From positions 1 to 51,357 of the forward strand of contig JAMOQM010000052.1 of the NCBI GenBank assembly GCA_027064005.1: a stretch of 51,357 nt of DNA, in the 5' to 3' direction. A program made the translations under genes and the position numbers. Source of the stretch: Candidatus Cloacimonadota bacterium. Its GTDB lineage: Bacteria; Cloacimonadota; Cloacimonadia; Cloacimonadales; JAMOQM01. Shown piece after piece: positions 27,867-35,514 of this stretch. The first letter of the stretch is position 1, and each line of letters begins with the position of its first letter. The notes below the pieces were generated by a model. It searched no databases and was not told the origin of the DNA. It saw only the letters and a list, made by a program, of their open reading frames with translations.

Positions 27867-28607
27867 CTAAAGACTCCCCCCCGTCAAAAAAAATTCTTCG
27901 CCGGTTATATATTTATTCTCTTCAGAAATAAGAAAGTTTACTAATCCAAAAACATCTTCAAAAGAAGCCAATCTTTTTAATGGAATGGAATTTAGTTTTT
28001 CCGAATAATATTTTTGACGAAATTTAACATATTCTTCCGGGAATTGGCTGTTATCAATTTTAACAGGTCCGGGCGAAATTGCATTAATAAGAATATTGGG
28101 TTCTTCTTGAGCCAAAGTTCTGACCAAATTTGAAATTGCGGCTTTTGATGCTGAATAGGCTGAACCGTTTGGAAGTCCGATACGCGTTACATTTGAAGAG
28201 AATAAAATAATTTTTCCTTGAGATTCACGTAAATAAGGTATTGTTTTTTTTAAAATATAATAAGTTCCCAAAAGATTTACTTTGATGATTTTTTCCCAAA
28301 ATTCTGAATTTGTCTCCGATAGTTTTTTTGAATCAGAGCTTCTTAATGATGAAAAATGTATAAGATTATTTATCGCAAAACCACTTTTATTTATAATTTC
28401 TTCAATTCCGTTTTCGACGGATTTTTCCGATTCCAAATTAATTTTTTCAATGTAAATTCGGGAAGGATATTCTGCTTCTAAATCTCTAATTCGAGAATCA
28501 TTTTTATGAATTAATAAGAGAAGATTGTGATTTTTTTCAATCAATTTCTGAGAAATGAAAGAGCCAATATTACTATTTGCTCCCACAATTAAGGTCGTAT
28601 TTTTCAT
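27867..28607 (-). CDS. Short-chain dehydrogenase/reductase
   Basis: 246 aa classical-type SDR. The cofactor loop TLIVGANSNIGSFISQKL has GxxxxIG form in place of the usual GxxxGIG, and the catalytic set is Ser in ILFSSNVT, then YSASKAAISNL (Tyr and Lys). NAISPGPV and GGSL match the family C-terminus. The acidic residue deciding NADP versus NAD is unclear, and so is the substrate. The start lies 2 bases after the coaBC stop, so the two genes are translationally coupled. A run of seven G near the 3' end codes for the GGS. Confidence 0.88.
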   Translation of the reverse strand: MKNTTLIVGANSNIGSFISQKLIEKNHNLLLLIHKNDSRIRDLEAEYPSRIYIEKINLESEKSVENGIEEIINKSGFAINNLIHFSSLRSSDSKKLSETNSEFWEKIIKVNLLGTYYILKKTIPYLRESQGKIILFSSNVTRIGLPNGSAYSASKAAISNLVRTLAQEEPNILINAISPGPVKIDNSQFPEEYVKFRQKYYSEKLNSIPLKRLASFEDVFGLVNFLISEENKYITGEEFFLTGGSL

Positions 28608-28609
28608 AT

Positions 28610-29785
28610 TTAATTTTCTTGTGTTGAGATAGTTGTTAAAATTTTATTAGCCAATTCAAGTTTACTTCCGGTAAAATCCATCATAGAATTTTTAGAAAGA
28701 ATTATCGCTTTTGTTTCATCATTACCTGAAACATTCAAATGATTTGATACTATCCAATCCAGATTTTTTTTCTCTAATTTCTTCAAACCGTTTTCGATAA
28801 TATTTTCGGTCTCGGCTGCAAATCCAACCAAGGTTTGCGAATCGGTTTTATCTTTTCCTAATTGAGCTAAAATGTCTTTTGTACGAATGAGTGATAAGTT
28901 TAGATTTCCTGATTTTTTTATTTTACTTAGACTAATTTGAGCGAATTTATAATCGGTAACAGCTGCACTCATAATTATGATGTCGTTTTTCGGAGCTTCT
29001 TCCATCATAACCTCGTACATTTCATCAGCAGAAATTGCTTGAATAGAATCTATATAATGAGGCTTTTCAACCGTGATTACGGAATGAACTAAAGTTACTT
29101 TTGCTCCTCTTAAAGCTGCAGAACGGGCGAGAGCTATTCCCATTTTTCCGGAAGAATGATTTGATATAAATCTCATCGGATCCAGAGATTCTCGGCAGGC
29201 TCCGGCGCTAATCAAAATATTTTTGCCTTCTAAATCTTTGGTGTGATTGAGATAAAGTTTTATGGCGGAAATTATTTCTAATGTTTTCGGATAACGACCT
29301 TTTCCTATTGTTCCACAAGCTAAAATTCCCGATTCCGGTTCGAGAAAATAGTAATTTAAAGATTCTAAATATTTGATATTTTTTTGGACAATTGGATTCG
29401 AATACATATTAATATTCATTGCCGGAATGAAAAGAACAGGTTTACGAGAAGCAATAATTGTGCTGGTAAGTAAATCATCAGCAATGCCGTTGGCAATTTT
29501 TCCAATCACATTTGCAGTTGCCGGAGCGATAACAATTAAATCAGCCCAATCGGATAAATAAATATGAGGAATTAAAGTATCATCATCAAAATTATCAATA
29601 TATGGTTTGTTGCCGGATATGGAATGGAAAACTATCGATGAAACAAATTTTAGAGCATTTTTTGTAAGAATGACATTAATATTTGCTCCGTTTTTTTTCA
29701 AAGTACTAACTAATTCAATAGCCTTATAAGCGGCAATTCCACCTGTAACACAAACGAGAATTTTTTTATCTTTAAGCATTTTCAT
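28610..29785 (-). CDS. coaBC: Bifunctional phosphopantothenoylcysteine decarboxylase/synthetase
   Basis: 391 aa. CoaC domain (about 1-180: KKILVCVTGGIAAYKAIELV, PAMNINMYSNPIVQKN, LEPESGILACGTIGKGR) and CoaB domain (about 188-391: NILISAGACRESLDPMRFIS, NHSSGKMGIALARSA, and KIKKSG, which fits the CoaB CTP-binding KxKK motif). It makes 4'-phosphopantetheine for coenzyme A. An ATG at 29779 is an alternative start 2 codons in. The GAGG at 29786-29791 is closer to ideal spacing for that second ATG. Confidence 0.96.
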   Translation of the reverse strand: MKMLKDKKILVCVTGGIAAYKAIELVSTLKKNGANINVILTKNALKFVSSIVFHSISGNKPYIDNFDDDTLIPHIYLSDWADLIVIAPATANVIGKIANGIADDLLTSTIIASRKPVLFIPAMNINMYSNPIVQKNIKYLESLNYYFLEPESGILACGTIGKGRYPKTLEIISAIKLYLNHTKDLEGKNILISAGACRESLDPMRFISNHSSGKMGIALARSAALRGAKVTLVHSVITVEKPHYIDSIQAISADEMYEVMMEEAPKNDIIIMSAAVTDYKFAQISLSKIKKSGNLNLSLIRTKDILAQLGKDKTDSQTLVGFAAETENIIENGLKKLEKKNLDWIVSNHLNVSGNDETKAIILSKNSMMDFTGSKLELANKILTTISTQEN

Positions 29786-29966
29786 ACCTCACGGTCTTTT
29801 TTATAATCTTTTTTCAGGTGTTTTTAATGTCAAATAAAATACGCCGATTATCCTTAAATAAGGATATTTGTGAGTTCTATTCTTAAACTAATCAAAGTTA
29901 ATTTTATTTCTTTGTTATTATCATCTGAGATTCATTTTGTAAATTTCAAAAAGACAAAACCGGATT
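29786..29966. other. Gene-free leader of coaBC with a palindrome
   Basis: From 29786 to 30107 (322 bases) I see no intact gene. It holds the coaBC leader, with a minus-strand TTGACA at 29833-29828 and GATTAT at 29808-29803 (19-base spacer, weak promoter candidate), the 18-base palindrome at 29849-29866, and repeat copy A (listed separately). The short frame reading into copy A has no start or homology I recognise. Confidence 0.5.
29849..29866. promoter_or_regulatory. 18-bp palindrome upstream of coaBC
   Basis: TATCCTTA-AA-TAAGGATA is a perfect inverted repeat. It lies about 16 bases upstream of the candidate -35 of the minus-strand coaBC-SDR pair and about 100 bases before repeat copy A. It is the right size for a dimeric repressor or activator site. 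No regulator gene is nearby. Confidence 0.4.
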
Positions 29967-30067
29967 TCTATATGAGAACAATCTGTCGGATTGTTTATTA
30001 GATTTATCAACCTCTAAAAATCTTTTTGAAAAGTTGCCACTTTTTCGAAAAATTTCGGGGAATCCAA
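29967..30067. repeat. Direct repeat copy A (about 100 bp)
   Basis: Matches copy B at 31910-32010 with about nine differences by eye; the last 38 bases are identical. Internal symmetry: AACAATC-TGTCG-GATTGTT, then the palindrome TTTTTCGAAAAA and the overlapping CGAAA-AA-TTTCG. In one forward frame it encodes FYMRTICRIVY and a stop. Confidence 0.85.
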
Positions 30068-30107
30068 ATTCAATTTTCCCATTGACAATATTTTTTCAAA
30101 ATTTTAA

Positions 30108-30338
30108 ATGATTTTAAGTGATCTTGGAGACCTTTTGGAAGAAATAACTAAAAACGAAATAATGCCAATTCGTTCTCGGCTAAAAACCTTTGCAACTCAC
30201 TTATTAGAACAAGGAGAAGATTTGAGAAAGATTATAAAATTTTTAGGTAACAAAAGTATTCTAACAATAGAAATATACACCCACATAATTTCAAAAGCAT
30301 TTGAAGGATTAAAAATTCCTTTAGAAGAATTAAATTGA
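30108..30338 (+). pseudogene. C-terminal remnant of a tyrosine recombinase
   Basis: 76 codons. Residues about 27-62 (FATHLLEQGEDLRKIIKFLG, then SILTIEIYTHI) are the last helices of an XerC/IntI-like integrase, including the nucleophile Tyr in IYTHI, and the tail GLKIPLEELN resembles integrase ends. The HxxR catalytic pair just before FATHLL has become R and L, and the usual Gly-His before the nucleophile helix is Gly-Asn. The N-terminal three quarters are missing. It is therefore a dead fragment. A TTGACA (30082-30087) 17 bases from TAAATG lies upstream, probably by chance. Confidence 0.75.
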
Positions 30339-30357
30339 AATGATCTCAAAAATGGTA

Positions 30358-30379
30358 AAAAAGTTATAACGAACTTTTT
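30358..30379. terminator. Hairpin after the recombinase remnant
   Basis: AAAAAGTT (30358-30365), loop ATAACG, AACTTTTT (30372-30379). An A/T-rich 8-bp stem followed by a further T-rich stretch; it could act as a weak terminator. The loop contains GTTATAAC, a palindrome that recalls recombinase core sites. Confidence 0.4.
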
Positions 30380-30485
30380 ATATTTTTGTCAGGATAAATG
30401 TTACAAGCAATAATTTCTTATAGTGATATTTATTATTTACAAAAATATACATTAAAAAATTTATAAAAAAAATATGGATATATAA

Positions 30486-31508
30486 ATGGAAATCATTGAA
30501 AGCGTTAATATTGAAAATTTAATTGATGAAATACAGCATTTAGTTTATTCTTCTCGAAGGAGAGTTATAGCCAATGTAAATAAGGAGCATCTTTTAACTT
30601 ATTGGAATATCGGAAAAATAATTATAGAGAAAGAGACAAAATCTCATATTAATAATCAAACAAGCCGGAAAATAATTCTACATATTTCAAAGATACTTAC
30701 TAAAAAACTTGGCAGGGGTTTTTCTCGTTCTAACTTATTTAATATGAGGAAGTTCTATTTGTCATACCCAAATGTCCAGACGCTGTCTGGACAACTTACA
30801 TGGTCAATTTATTGTGAGTTATTAGCTATTTCAGATTTAAATAAGCGTGCTTTTTATGAAAAAGAAAGCCAAAATGCAAATTGGACAGTTCGAGAGTTGA
30901 AAAGACAAATAAATAGTTCCTTATTTGAAAGATTGCTACTTTCAAAAGGGAAAAATAATAAAAAAACTATTCTAAAATTAGCAAAAGAAGGGCAAATTAT
31001 TAGCAACCCTGACGATCTAATAAAAGATCCTTATGTTTTTGAATTTTTAGGAATTCAGGGAAATAAACCTATTTTAGAAAAGGATTTAGAAAAACGACTG
31101 ATTAAGCATATTGAAGATTTTCTTCTTGAACTCGGTAAAGGATTTATGTATATCGGTTCACAACAAAGAGTTACTATTAATAATACTCACTATTATGTTG
31201 ATATGGTTTTCTATAATAAAATTTTAAAATCATACGTTCTAATTGAATTAAAAACAAAAAAGCTTCAAATATCTGATGGTGGTCAAATGAATACATATTT
31301 AAATTATTACAAAACGGAAATAAATGATGATAATGATAATCCACCTATTGGAATCATTATTTGTGCAGAAAAAGATGAAATTGCCGCTGAATATATTCTT
31401 GGCGGTTTAACAAATAGTATTTTTGCATCACAATATACTTATGTGCTTCCAAATGAAGAACAACTTATTCACCAAATAGAAGAAATTATTATAGATAATA
31501 AGGAATAA
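30486..31508 (+). CDS. YhcG-type DUF1016 PD-(D/E)XK nuclease
   Basis: 340 aa. The DUF1016 N-domain (about 10-150: YSSRRRVIANVNKEHLLTYW, NIGKIII, GFSRSNLFNMRKFYLSYP, QLTWSIYCELLAISD) and the C-terminal nuclease domain (about 175-330) are complete. The nuclease core shows Asp239 in VDMVFYN and Glu254-x-Lys256 in LIELK, with GGQMNTYLNYY next. YhcG proteins occur beside type I restriction systems and in mobile islands. The biochemical role is not well defined, though the fold predicts DNA cleavage. No restriction, antitoxin or methyltransferase partner is present here. The ribosome site is poor. Confidence 0.88.
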   Translation: MEIIESVNIENLIDEIQHLVYSSRRRVIANVNKEHLLTYWNIGKIIIEKETKSHINNQTSRKIILHISKILTKKLGRGFSRSNLFNMRKFYLSYPNVQTLSGQLTWSIYCELLAISDLNKRAFYEKESQNANWTVRELKRQINSSLFERLLLSKGKNNKKTILKLAKEGQIISNPDDLIKDPYVFEFLGIQGNKPILEKDLEKRLIKHIEDFLLELGKGFMYIGSQQRVTINNTHYYVDMVFYNKILKSYVLIELKTKKLQISDGGQMNTYLNYYKTEINDDNDNPPIGIIICAEKDEIAAEYILGGLTNSIFASQYTYVLPNEEQLIHQIEEIIIDNKE

Positions 31509-31509
31509 T

Positions 31510-31607
31510 ATGAAAAATATTCCAATTAAACCGATAACAAAAGCACCCACAATCAGCAAGAAGAATCGTGGCGTTCTCTGAGCATTAGCCGAAATACAGT
31601 AAGATGA
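31510..31607 (+). pseudogene. Possible IS21-type transposase HTH fragment
   Basis: In the frame ending at the TGA 31605-31607 the codons read RSLSISRNTVR, which resembles the recognition helix of IS21 IstA transposases (typically LGISRNTVR). Nothing else of IstA is readable. The stretch 31565-31600 is visibly less AT-rich than its surroundings. A different frame gives a 23-codon ORF (31510-31581) with a plausible AAGGA site but no recognisable product. I treat the stretch as debris. Confidence 0.3.
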
Positions 31608-31617
31608 GGAATAATTA

Positions 31618-31944
31618 ATGGAAGATTATGTTTCAAAATACGGATTTACGGAAAATTCAATTCAACAAGAAGATGGAAATTTTATAAACTTCTTTATAAA
31701 AAACGATAATAAATCCAAAAAACCTAAACCTCTTTTTATATACATAATGGGTTCGGGAGCTTGCTCAATTATGATGAGAGTAGGAAATCAAACTGTTTCA
31801 TCAATAATATTCAATTTAAGAGAAATAACAGAAAAATACCAACTTGTGATTTTAACAAAACCCTTCATTCCTTTTTATACTAATAACGACTTTCAAATTC
31901 CTCAAAATTTTTATATGAAAACAATTTGCCGGATTGTTTATTAA
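31618..31944 (+). pseudogene. Truncated alpha/beta-hydrolase-like gene
   Basis: 108 codons, start with GAGGA 8 bases upstream. KPLFIYIMGSGACSIM followed by a helix and YQLVILTKPFIPFY resembles the first strands and oxyanion loop of a lysophospholipase-like hydrolase. The nucleophile elbow and the catalytic Asp and His are absent because the frame runs into repeat copy B and stops there after FYMKTICRIVY. I infer truncation by the repeat. A short real protein cannot be excluded. Confidence 0.5.
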
Positions 31945-32010
31945 ATTTATCAACCTGTTAAAATCTTTTTAGAAAGTTGCCACTTTTTCGAAAAATTTCG
32001 GGGAATCCAA
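31910..32010. repeat. Direct repeat copy B (about 100 bp)
   Basis: Second copy of the repeat at 29967-30067. The inverted pair is AACAATT-TGCCG-GATTGTT (one wobble pair), followed by the same TTTTTCGAAAAA palindrome and the same 38-base 3' block ending GGGGAATCCAA. The stop codon of the upstream truncated hydrolase is inside the repeat. Confidence 0.85.
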
Positions 32011-32088
32011 GTTTTTATTTAACCTCGTTGACAACTTTATAAGGTATCAAAATGTTGTAAAAACAAAATAAATTAAGGAGTAATATCT

Positions 32089-33615
32089 ATGAATAAGATT
32101 TATATTGATGGTAATTCTCTAACACTTGAGCAAATATGGGACATTGCGGTTAATGGTAAAGAAATAGCTTTAACAGCAGATTCTGAAAAAAAAATCAAGA
32201 TTTGTCGTGAATATGTGGACAAGTTAGTTTCTGAAAATGAAGTTGTCTATGGTTTAACAACCGGTTTTGGTAAGTTTGCAACAATTAGCATTCCGGCGGA
32301 CCAAATTGAAGAATTACAAGAAAACCTTATTTTAAGTCATGCAACGGGAGTTGGTGATTTATTTTCTAAAGAAGAAACAAGAGCAATAATGCTTTTGAGA
32401 ATTAATGTAATGGCAAAAGGTCATTCAGGAATTAGATTAAAAACAATTCAGACCTTAATTGATATGCTCAATAAAGGCGTTCACCCTTGCATTCCTGAAA
32501 AAGGATCTGTTGGGGCAAGTGGCGATTTAGCTCCATTATCACATTTAGCATTGGTTTTATTAGGTAAAGGTGAAGCTGAATATAAAGGTAAAATTCTTTC
32601 CGGAGCCGAAGCAATGTCAAAAGCGGGAATAAAACCTATTCATCTGGCAGCTAAAGAAGGGCTTGCTTTAAATAATGGAACCCAGGTTATGACAGCTGTT
32701 GGAGCTTTAGCTTTATTACGAGCAGAAAATCTTGCCAGAATTGCAGATATTAATGCTGCAATGACAGTCGATGCTTTGTTGGGAACACCAACTGCATTTG
32801 ACCCATTAATCCATAAATTAAGAGCTTATAAAGGGCAAGCGGAATCAGCCCAAAATCTTACAGCTTTATTAAAAGGCAGTTCATTAAGAGAATCTCATCG
32901 AAATTGCAAGAATGTTCAAGATGCGTATAGTTTGCGTTGCACACCTCAAGTCCACGGTGCGGTAAGAGATTCCTTGGCACATGTTCGAAAAGTCCTTGAA
33001 ATCGAAATTAATTCTGCAACTGATAATCCCTTAATTTTCCCTAAAGAAGGTAAAGTTCTTTCAGGTGGAAATTTCCACGGCGAACCTGTTGCTTTTGCTA
33101 TGGATTTTTTAGGAATGACAACAACCGAATTAGGAAATATTTCCGAGAGAAGAATGGAACAAATGTTCAATCCGGCTTTAAATAGAGGCTTAAATCCATT
33201 TTTAGCACCTCGCCCGGGTTTGGATTCAGGATTTATGATTGCTCAATTAACAGCGGCATCATTAGTTTCCGAGAATAAAGTTCTTGCACATCCTGCTTCT
33301 GTAGATTCAATTCCAACTTCTGCCAATCAAGAAGATCATGTAAGTATGGGAACAATTGGAGCTGTTAAAGCTAGAAATATGATAAATAATACAGCTTTTG
33401 TTTTAGGAATAGAATTAATGGCAGCTTGCCAAGCAGTAGATAATCGCGAATATCAAACTTCAAATGTTTTAGAAGCGGTCAAAGAAGAAGTTAGAAAATA
33501 CGTAGAAATCATTTTAAAAGATAGAGTTATAAAAAATGACATCAATAAAATGAAAGAAATTGTTGATTCTGAAAAATTGGTTAATCTTGCAAAAGAATAC
33601 ATAAATATAGTTTAA
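32089..33615 (+). CDS. hutH: Histidine ammonia-lyase
   Basis: 508 aa. Deaminates histidine to urocanate. The MIO cofactor forms from Ala143-Ser144-Gly145 in GSVGASGDLAPL; Tyr54 (VYGLTTGFG) and His84 (LSHATGVG) match the positions known in Pseudomonas HutH. The Ser-His pair favours histidine over tyrosine or phenylalanine. VDSIPTSANQEDHVSMG near the end is also HAL-like. AAGGAG precedes the ATG. A TTGACA at 32028-32033 lacks a good -10. No hutU, hutI or hutG is in the window. It directly follows the repeat-bounded island and ends in its own terminator. Confidence 0.95.
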   Translation: MNKIYIDGNSLTLEQIWDIAVNGKEIALTADSEKKIKICREYVDKLVSENEVVYGLTTGFGKFATISIPADQIEELQENLILSHATGVGDLFSKEETRAIMLLRINVMAKGHSGIRLKTIQTLIDMLNKGVHPCIPEKGSVGASGDLAPLSHLALVLLGKGEAEYKGKILSGAEAMSKAGIKPIHLAAKEGLALNNGTQVMTAVGALALLRAENLARIADINAAMTVDALLGTPTAFDPLIHKLRAYKGQAESAQNLTALLKGSSLRESHRNCKNVQDAYSLRCTPQVHGAVRDSLAHVRKVLEIEINSATDNPLIFPKEGKVLSGGNFHGEPVAFAMDFLGMTTTELGNISERRMEQMFNPALNRGLNPFLAPRPGLDSGFMIAQLTAASLVSENKVLAHPASVDSIPTSANQEDHVSMGTIGAVKARNMINNTAFVLGIELMAACQAVDNREYQTSNVLEAVKEEVRKYVEIILKDRVIKNDINKMKEIVDSEKLVNLAKEYINIV

Positions 33616-33622
33616 TGATAAT

Positions 33623-33644
33623 GGGAGGAGTTCCTCCCTTTTTT
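33623..33644 (+). terminator. Terminator after hutH
   Basis: GGGAGG (33623-33628), loop AGTT, CCTCCC (33633-33638), then T6. Strong intrinsic terminator; the next gene's GGAG ribosome site starts one base after the T-tract. Confidence 0.92.
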
Positions 33645-33654
33645 GGAGTTTATT

Positions 33655-35514
33655 TTGAAATTGAAAATTTTCCATTTAACATTTATTATTTTAATAATAA
33701 TATCCGGTTGTGTTTATTACAATACGTTTTATAATGCCAAAAATTACTTTGATGAAGCTAAAGCAAAATCCTTAAAAGACAATGGAAGACCGTCACCTCA
33801 GGCTATTTCGCTTTACAATAAATCAATGAAAAAATGTGGGATTATTCTTACTGATTATAAAGATAGTAAATATAGCGATGATGCTCTTTTTTTGTTAGCA
33901 AAATGTCTTTATAATAAGCAAAATTATATGCTGGCAAAAGAACAATTCGAAAATTTTCTGAAGAAATATCCCCAAAACGAACTTTGTCCGGAAGCAATTT
34001 TATATTCTGCCAAATCAGATTTTTTTCTTGGGAATAAACAGGAAGCTTTCACAAGATTAGAAGAATTTTTATTAAATGATAAAATGAAAAAATTTCACCC
34101 GAAAGCGTATTTAGTGTTATCGGAATATTATTTTCATGATAAATTATACTATTCCTCAGTAAAATATTTACAAGAGCTGATCAAGAAATACCCTGATTCT
34201 GAAGAATATGAAGAGGCTTTTTTTAGACTTGGAGAAATATATAACATTGCTAAAGATTATGAAAAATCATCAAAAGAATTTAAAAAATTTTTAAAGCACA
34301 GATTTTCCAGAAATAAAAAATTAGATGCCAGATATTATATAGCTTATAATAACATTATGTTTGATAAAGCAGACCTTGCCTTAAAACAAATTAAAAAACT
34401 TTTAAAAGATGAATATCGCGAAGATAAAATTCCCAGAATAAAACTAATTGAAGCCAGAGCAAATGCTAAACTTGGGAATTATAAAAAAGCTGAAACCGAA
34501 TTTGATAATATTATTAAAGATAATCCTCGAAAAAAAATAGCAGCTTCCGCCTCATATTTTTTGGGAGAGATGTATTTCAGAAAACTTCATGATTACGAAA
34601 AAGCGATCACGTATTTTAATAAAGTTAAAACAAATTATAGAAAATCGGAATATATTACAAAAGCTCTTGAAAAAAGTACAATTGCCAGTCAAATCCTTCA
34701 ATATAATTCTTCCGATAATAAAGATGTTAACACGGAAAAACTGGTAAGTCAGTCTTTTAAATTGGCTGATCATTATCTAAATATTCTAAATCTTCCTGAT
34801 TCATCATTGACAGTTTATAATCAAATTATTAAAAATGATAGTTTGATGAAGTTAAAAATTGATTCTCTTAAAACTCAGATTTCCGATATTTCAGATTCTA
34901 CCGATTCATTGATTGTTGCACATCGAGATTCTTTAAAAACATCATTAACAAAATTTTCCAAAACGCTCAATCTTTACGAAAATCAATTTGTTCCTTTTGC
35001 TAATTTTTTGAAATTGTGGATTTATAAAAATGTTAAGAATGATACGGTAAATGCTAATAAAACGTTTGAGATTTTGCAAAAACAATTCCCTGAAAATAAA
35101 TATTATTTTGCAGCTAAAAAAGTTATGGAAAATCAAAAAGTAGATGAAATTATTTCTCCTCAAGAAAAGGCATTGAAGGAAAAATACGATGCGATAATTA
35201 GCCAATCAATTACAAAACCCGATTCTTCCATTATTCAATTAAAAGCTTTAGATATTTCGCAAGATTCAGATATTTATTGGAAGAAGATTTTTTCGCTTGG
35301 ATATATTTATTATTTTGATTTGAAAGATACCAGCTCGGCTAAACCGTATTTTAATCAATTATTAGAGAGAAATTCGGAAGATGATTATTCAAAATTTATT
35401 AAGAATTTTTATGATGGGAAATCTTTTACAATTACAGATTCATTAGAATATCTAAACAAGCTACTTAGAGAAGAGAAGGCGAAAGCAGATACAACTAAAA
35501 AAGATGAAAAATAA
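33655..35514 (+). CDS. TPR-repeat lipoprotein
   Basis: 619 aa from the TTG at 33655, with GGAG 6 bases upstream; an in-frame TTG at 33643 lies in the terminator T-tract. Lipobox IISGC puts the lipid Cys at residue 19. Repeats of TPR type run through residues about 50-370 (for example DALFLLAKCLYNKQNYMLAK, KYPQNELCPEAILYSAKSDF, EAFFRLGEIYNIAKDYEKSS), resembling BamD/YfgC-like scaffold proteins, then a Ser/Asp-rich segment and more helical repeats. The C-terminus is Lys-rich. It probably works as a periplasmic assembly scaffold. It overlaps the next gene by 11 bases. Confidence 0.82.
   Translation: MKLKIFHLTFIILIIISGCVYYNTFYNAKNYFDEAKAKSLKDNGRPSPQAISLYNKSMKKCGIILTDYKDSKYSDDALFLLAKCLYNKQNYMLAKEQFENFLKKYPQNELCPEAILYSAKSDFFLGNKQEAFTRLEEFLLNDKMKKFHPKAYLVLSEYYFHDKLYYSSVKYLQELIKKYPDSEEYEEAFFRLGEIYNIAKDYEKSSKEFKKFLKHRFSRNKKLDARYYIAYNNIMFDKADLALKQIKKLLKDEYREDKIPRIKLIEARANAKLGNYKKAETEFDNIIKDNPRKKIAASASYFLGEMYFRKLHDYEKAITYFNKVKTNYRKSEYITKALEKSTIASQILQYNSSDNKDVNTEKLVSQSFKLADHYLNILNLPDSSLTVYNQIIKNDSLMKLKIDSLKTQISDISDSTDSLIVAHRDSLKTSLTKFSKTLNLYENQFVPFANFLKLWIYKNVKNDTVNANKTFEILQKQFPENKYYFAAKKVMENQKVDEIISPQEKALKEKYDAIISQSITKPDSSIIQLKALDISQDSDIYWKKIFSLGYIYYFDLKDTSSAKPYFNQLLERNSEDDYSKFIKNFYDGKSFTITDSLEYLNKLLREEKAKADTTKKDEK

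Larger units (their letters stand above)
29967..32010. mobile_element. Repeat-bounded accessory island
   Basis: About 2.0 kb between and including two near-identical direct repeats. Inside are a decayed tyrosine recombinase end, an intact YhcG/DUF1016 nuclease gene, a possible IS21 fragment and a truncated hydrolase gene, unlike the conserved housekeeping genes on either side. I read it as an inserted or recombined cassette, or as the residue of repeated insertions. The mechanism is not shown by the sequence. Confidence 0.5.

Noticed and set aside
30358-30379. Integron attC site at the GTTATAAC hairpin
   Set aside because: Only a single short palindrome is present; paired core boxes with extrahelical bases could not be recognised, so an attC claim is not supported.
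32028-32060. Sigma-70 promoter of hutH
   Set aside because: TTGACA is perfect but no -10 hexamer is at a 16-18 base spacing.
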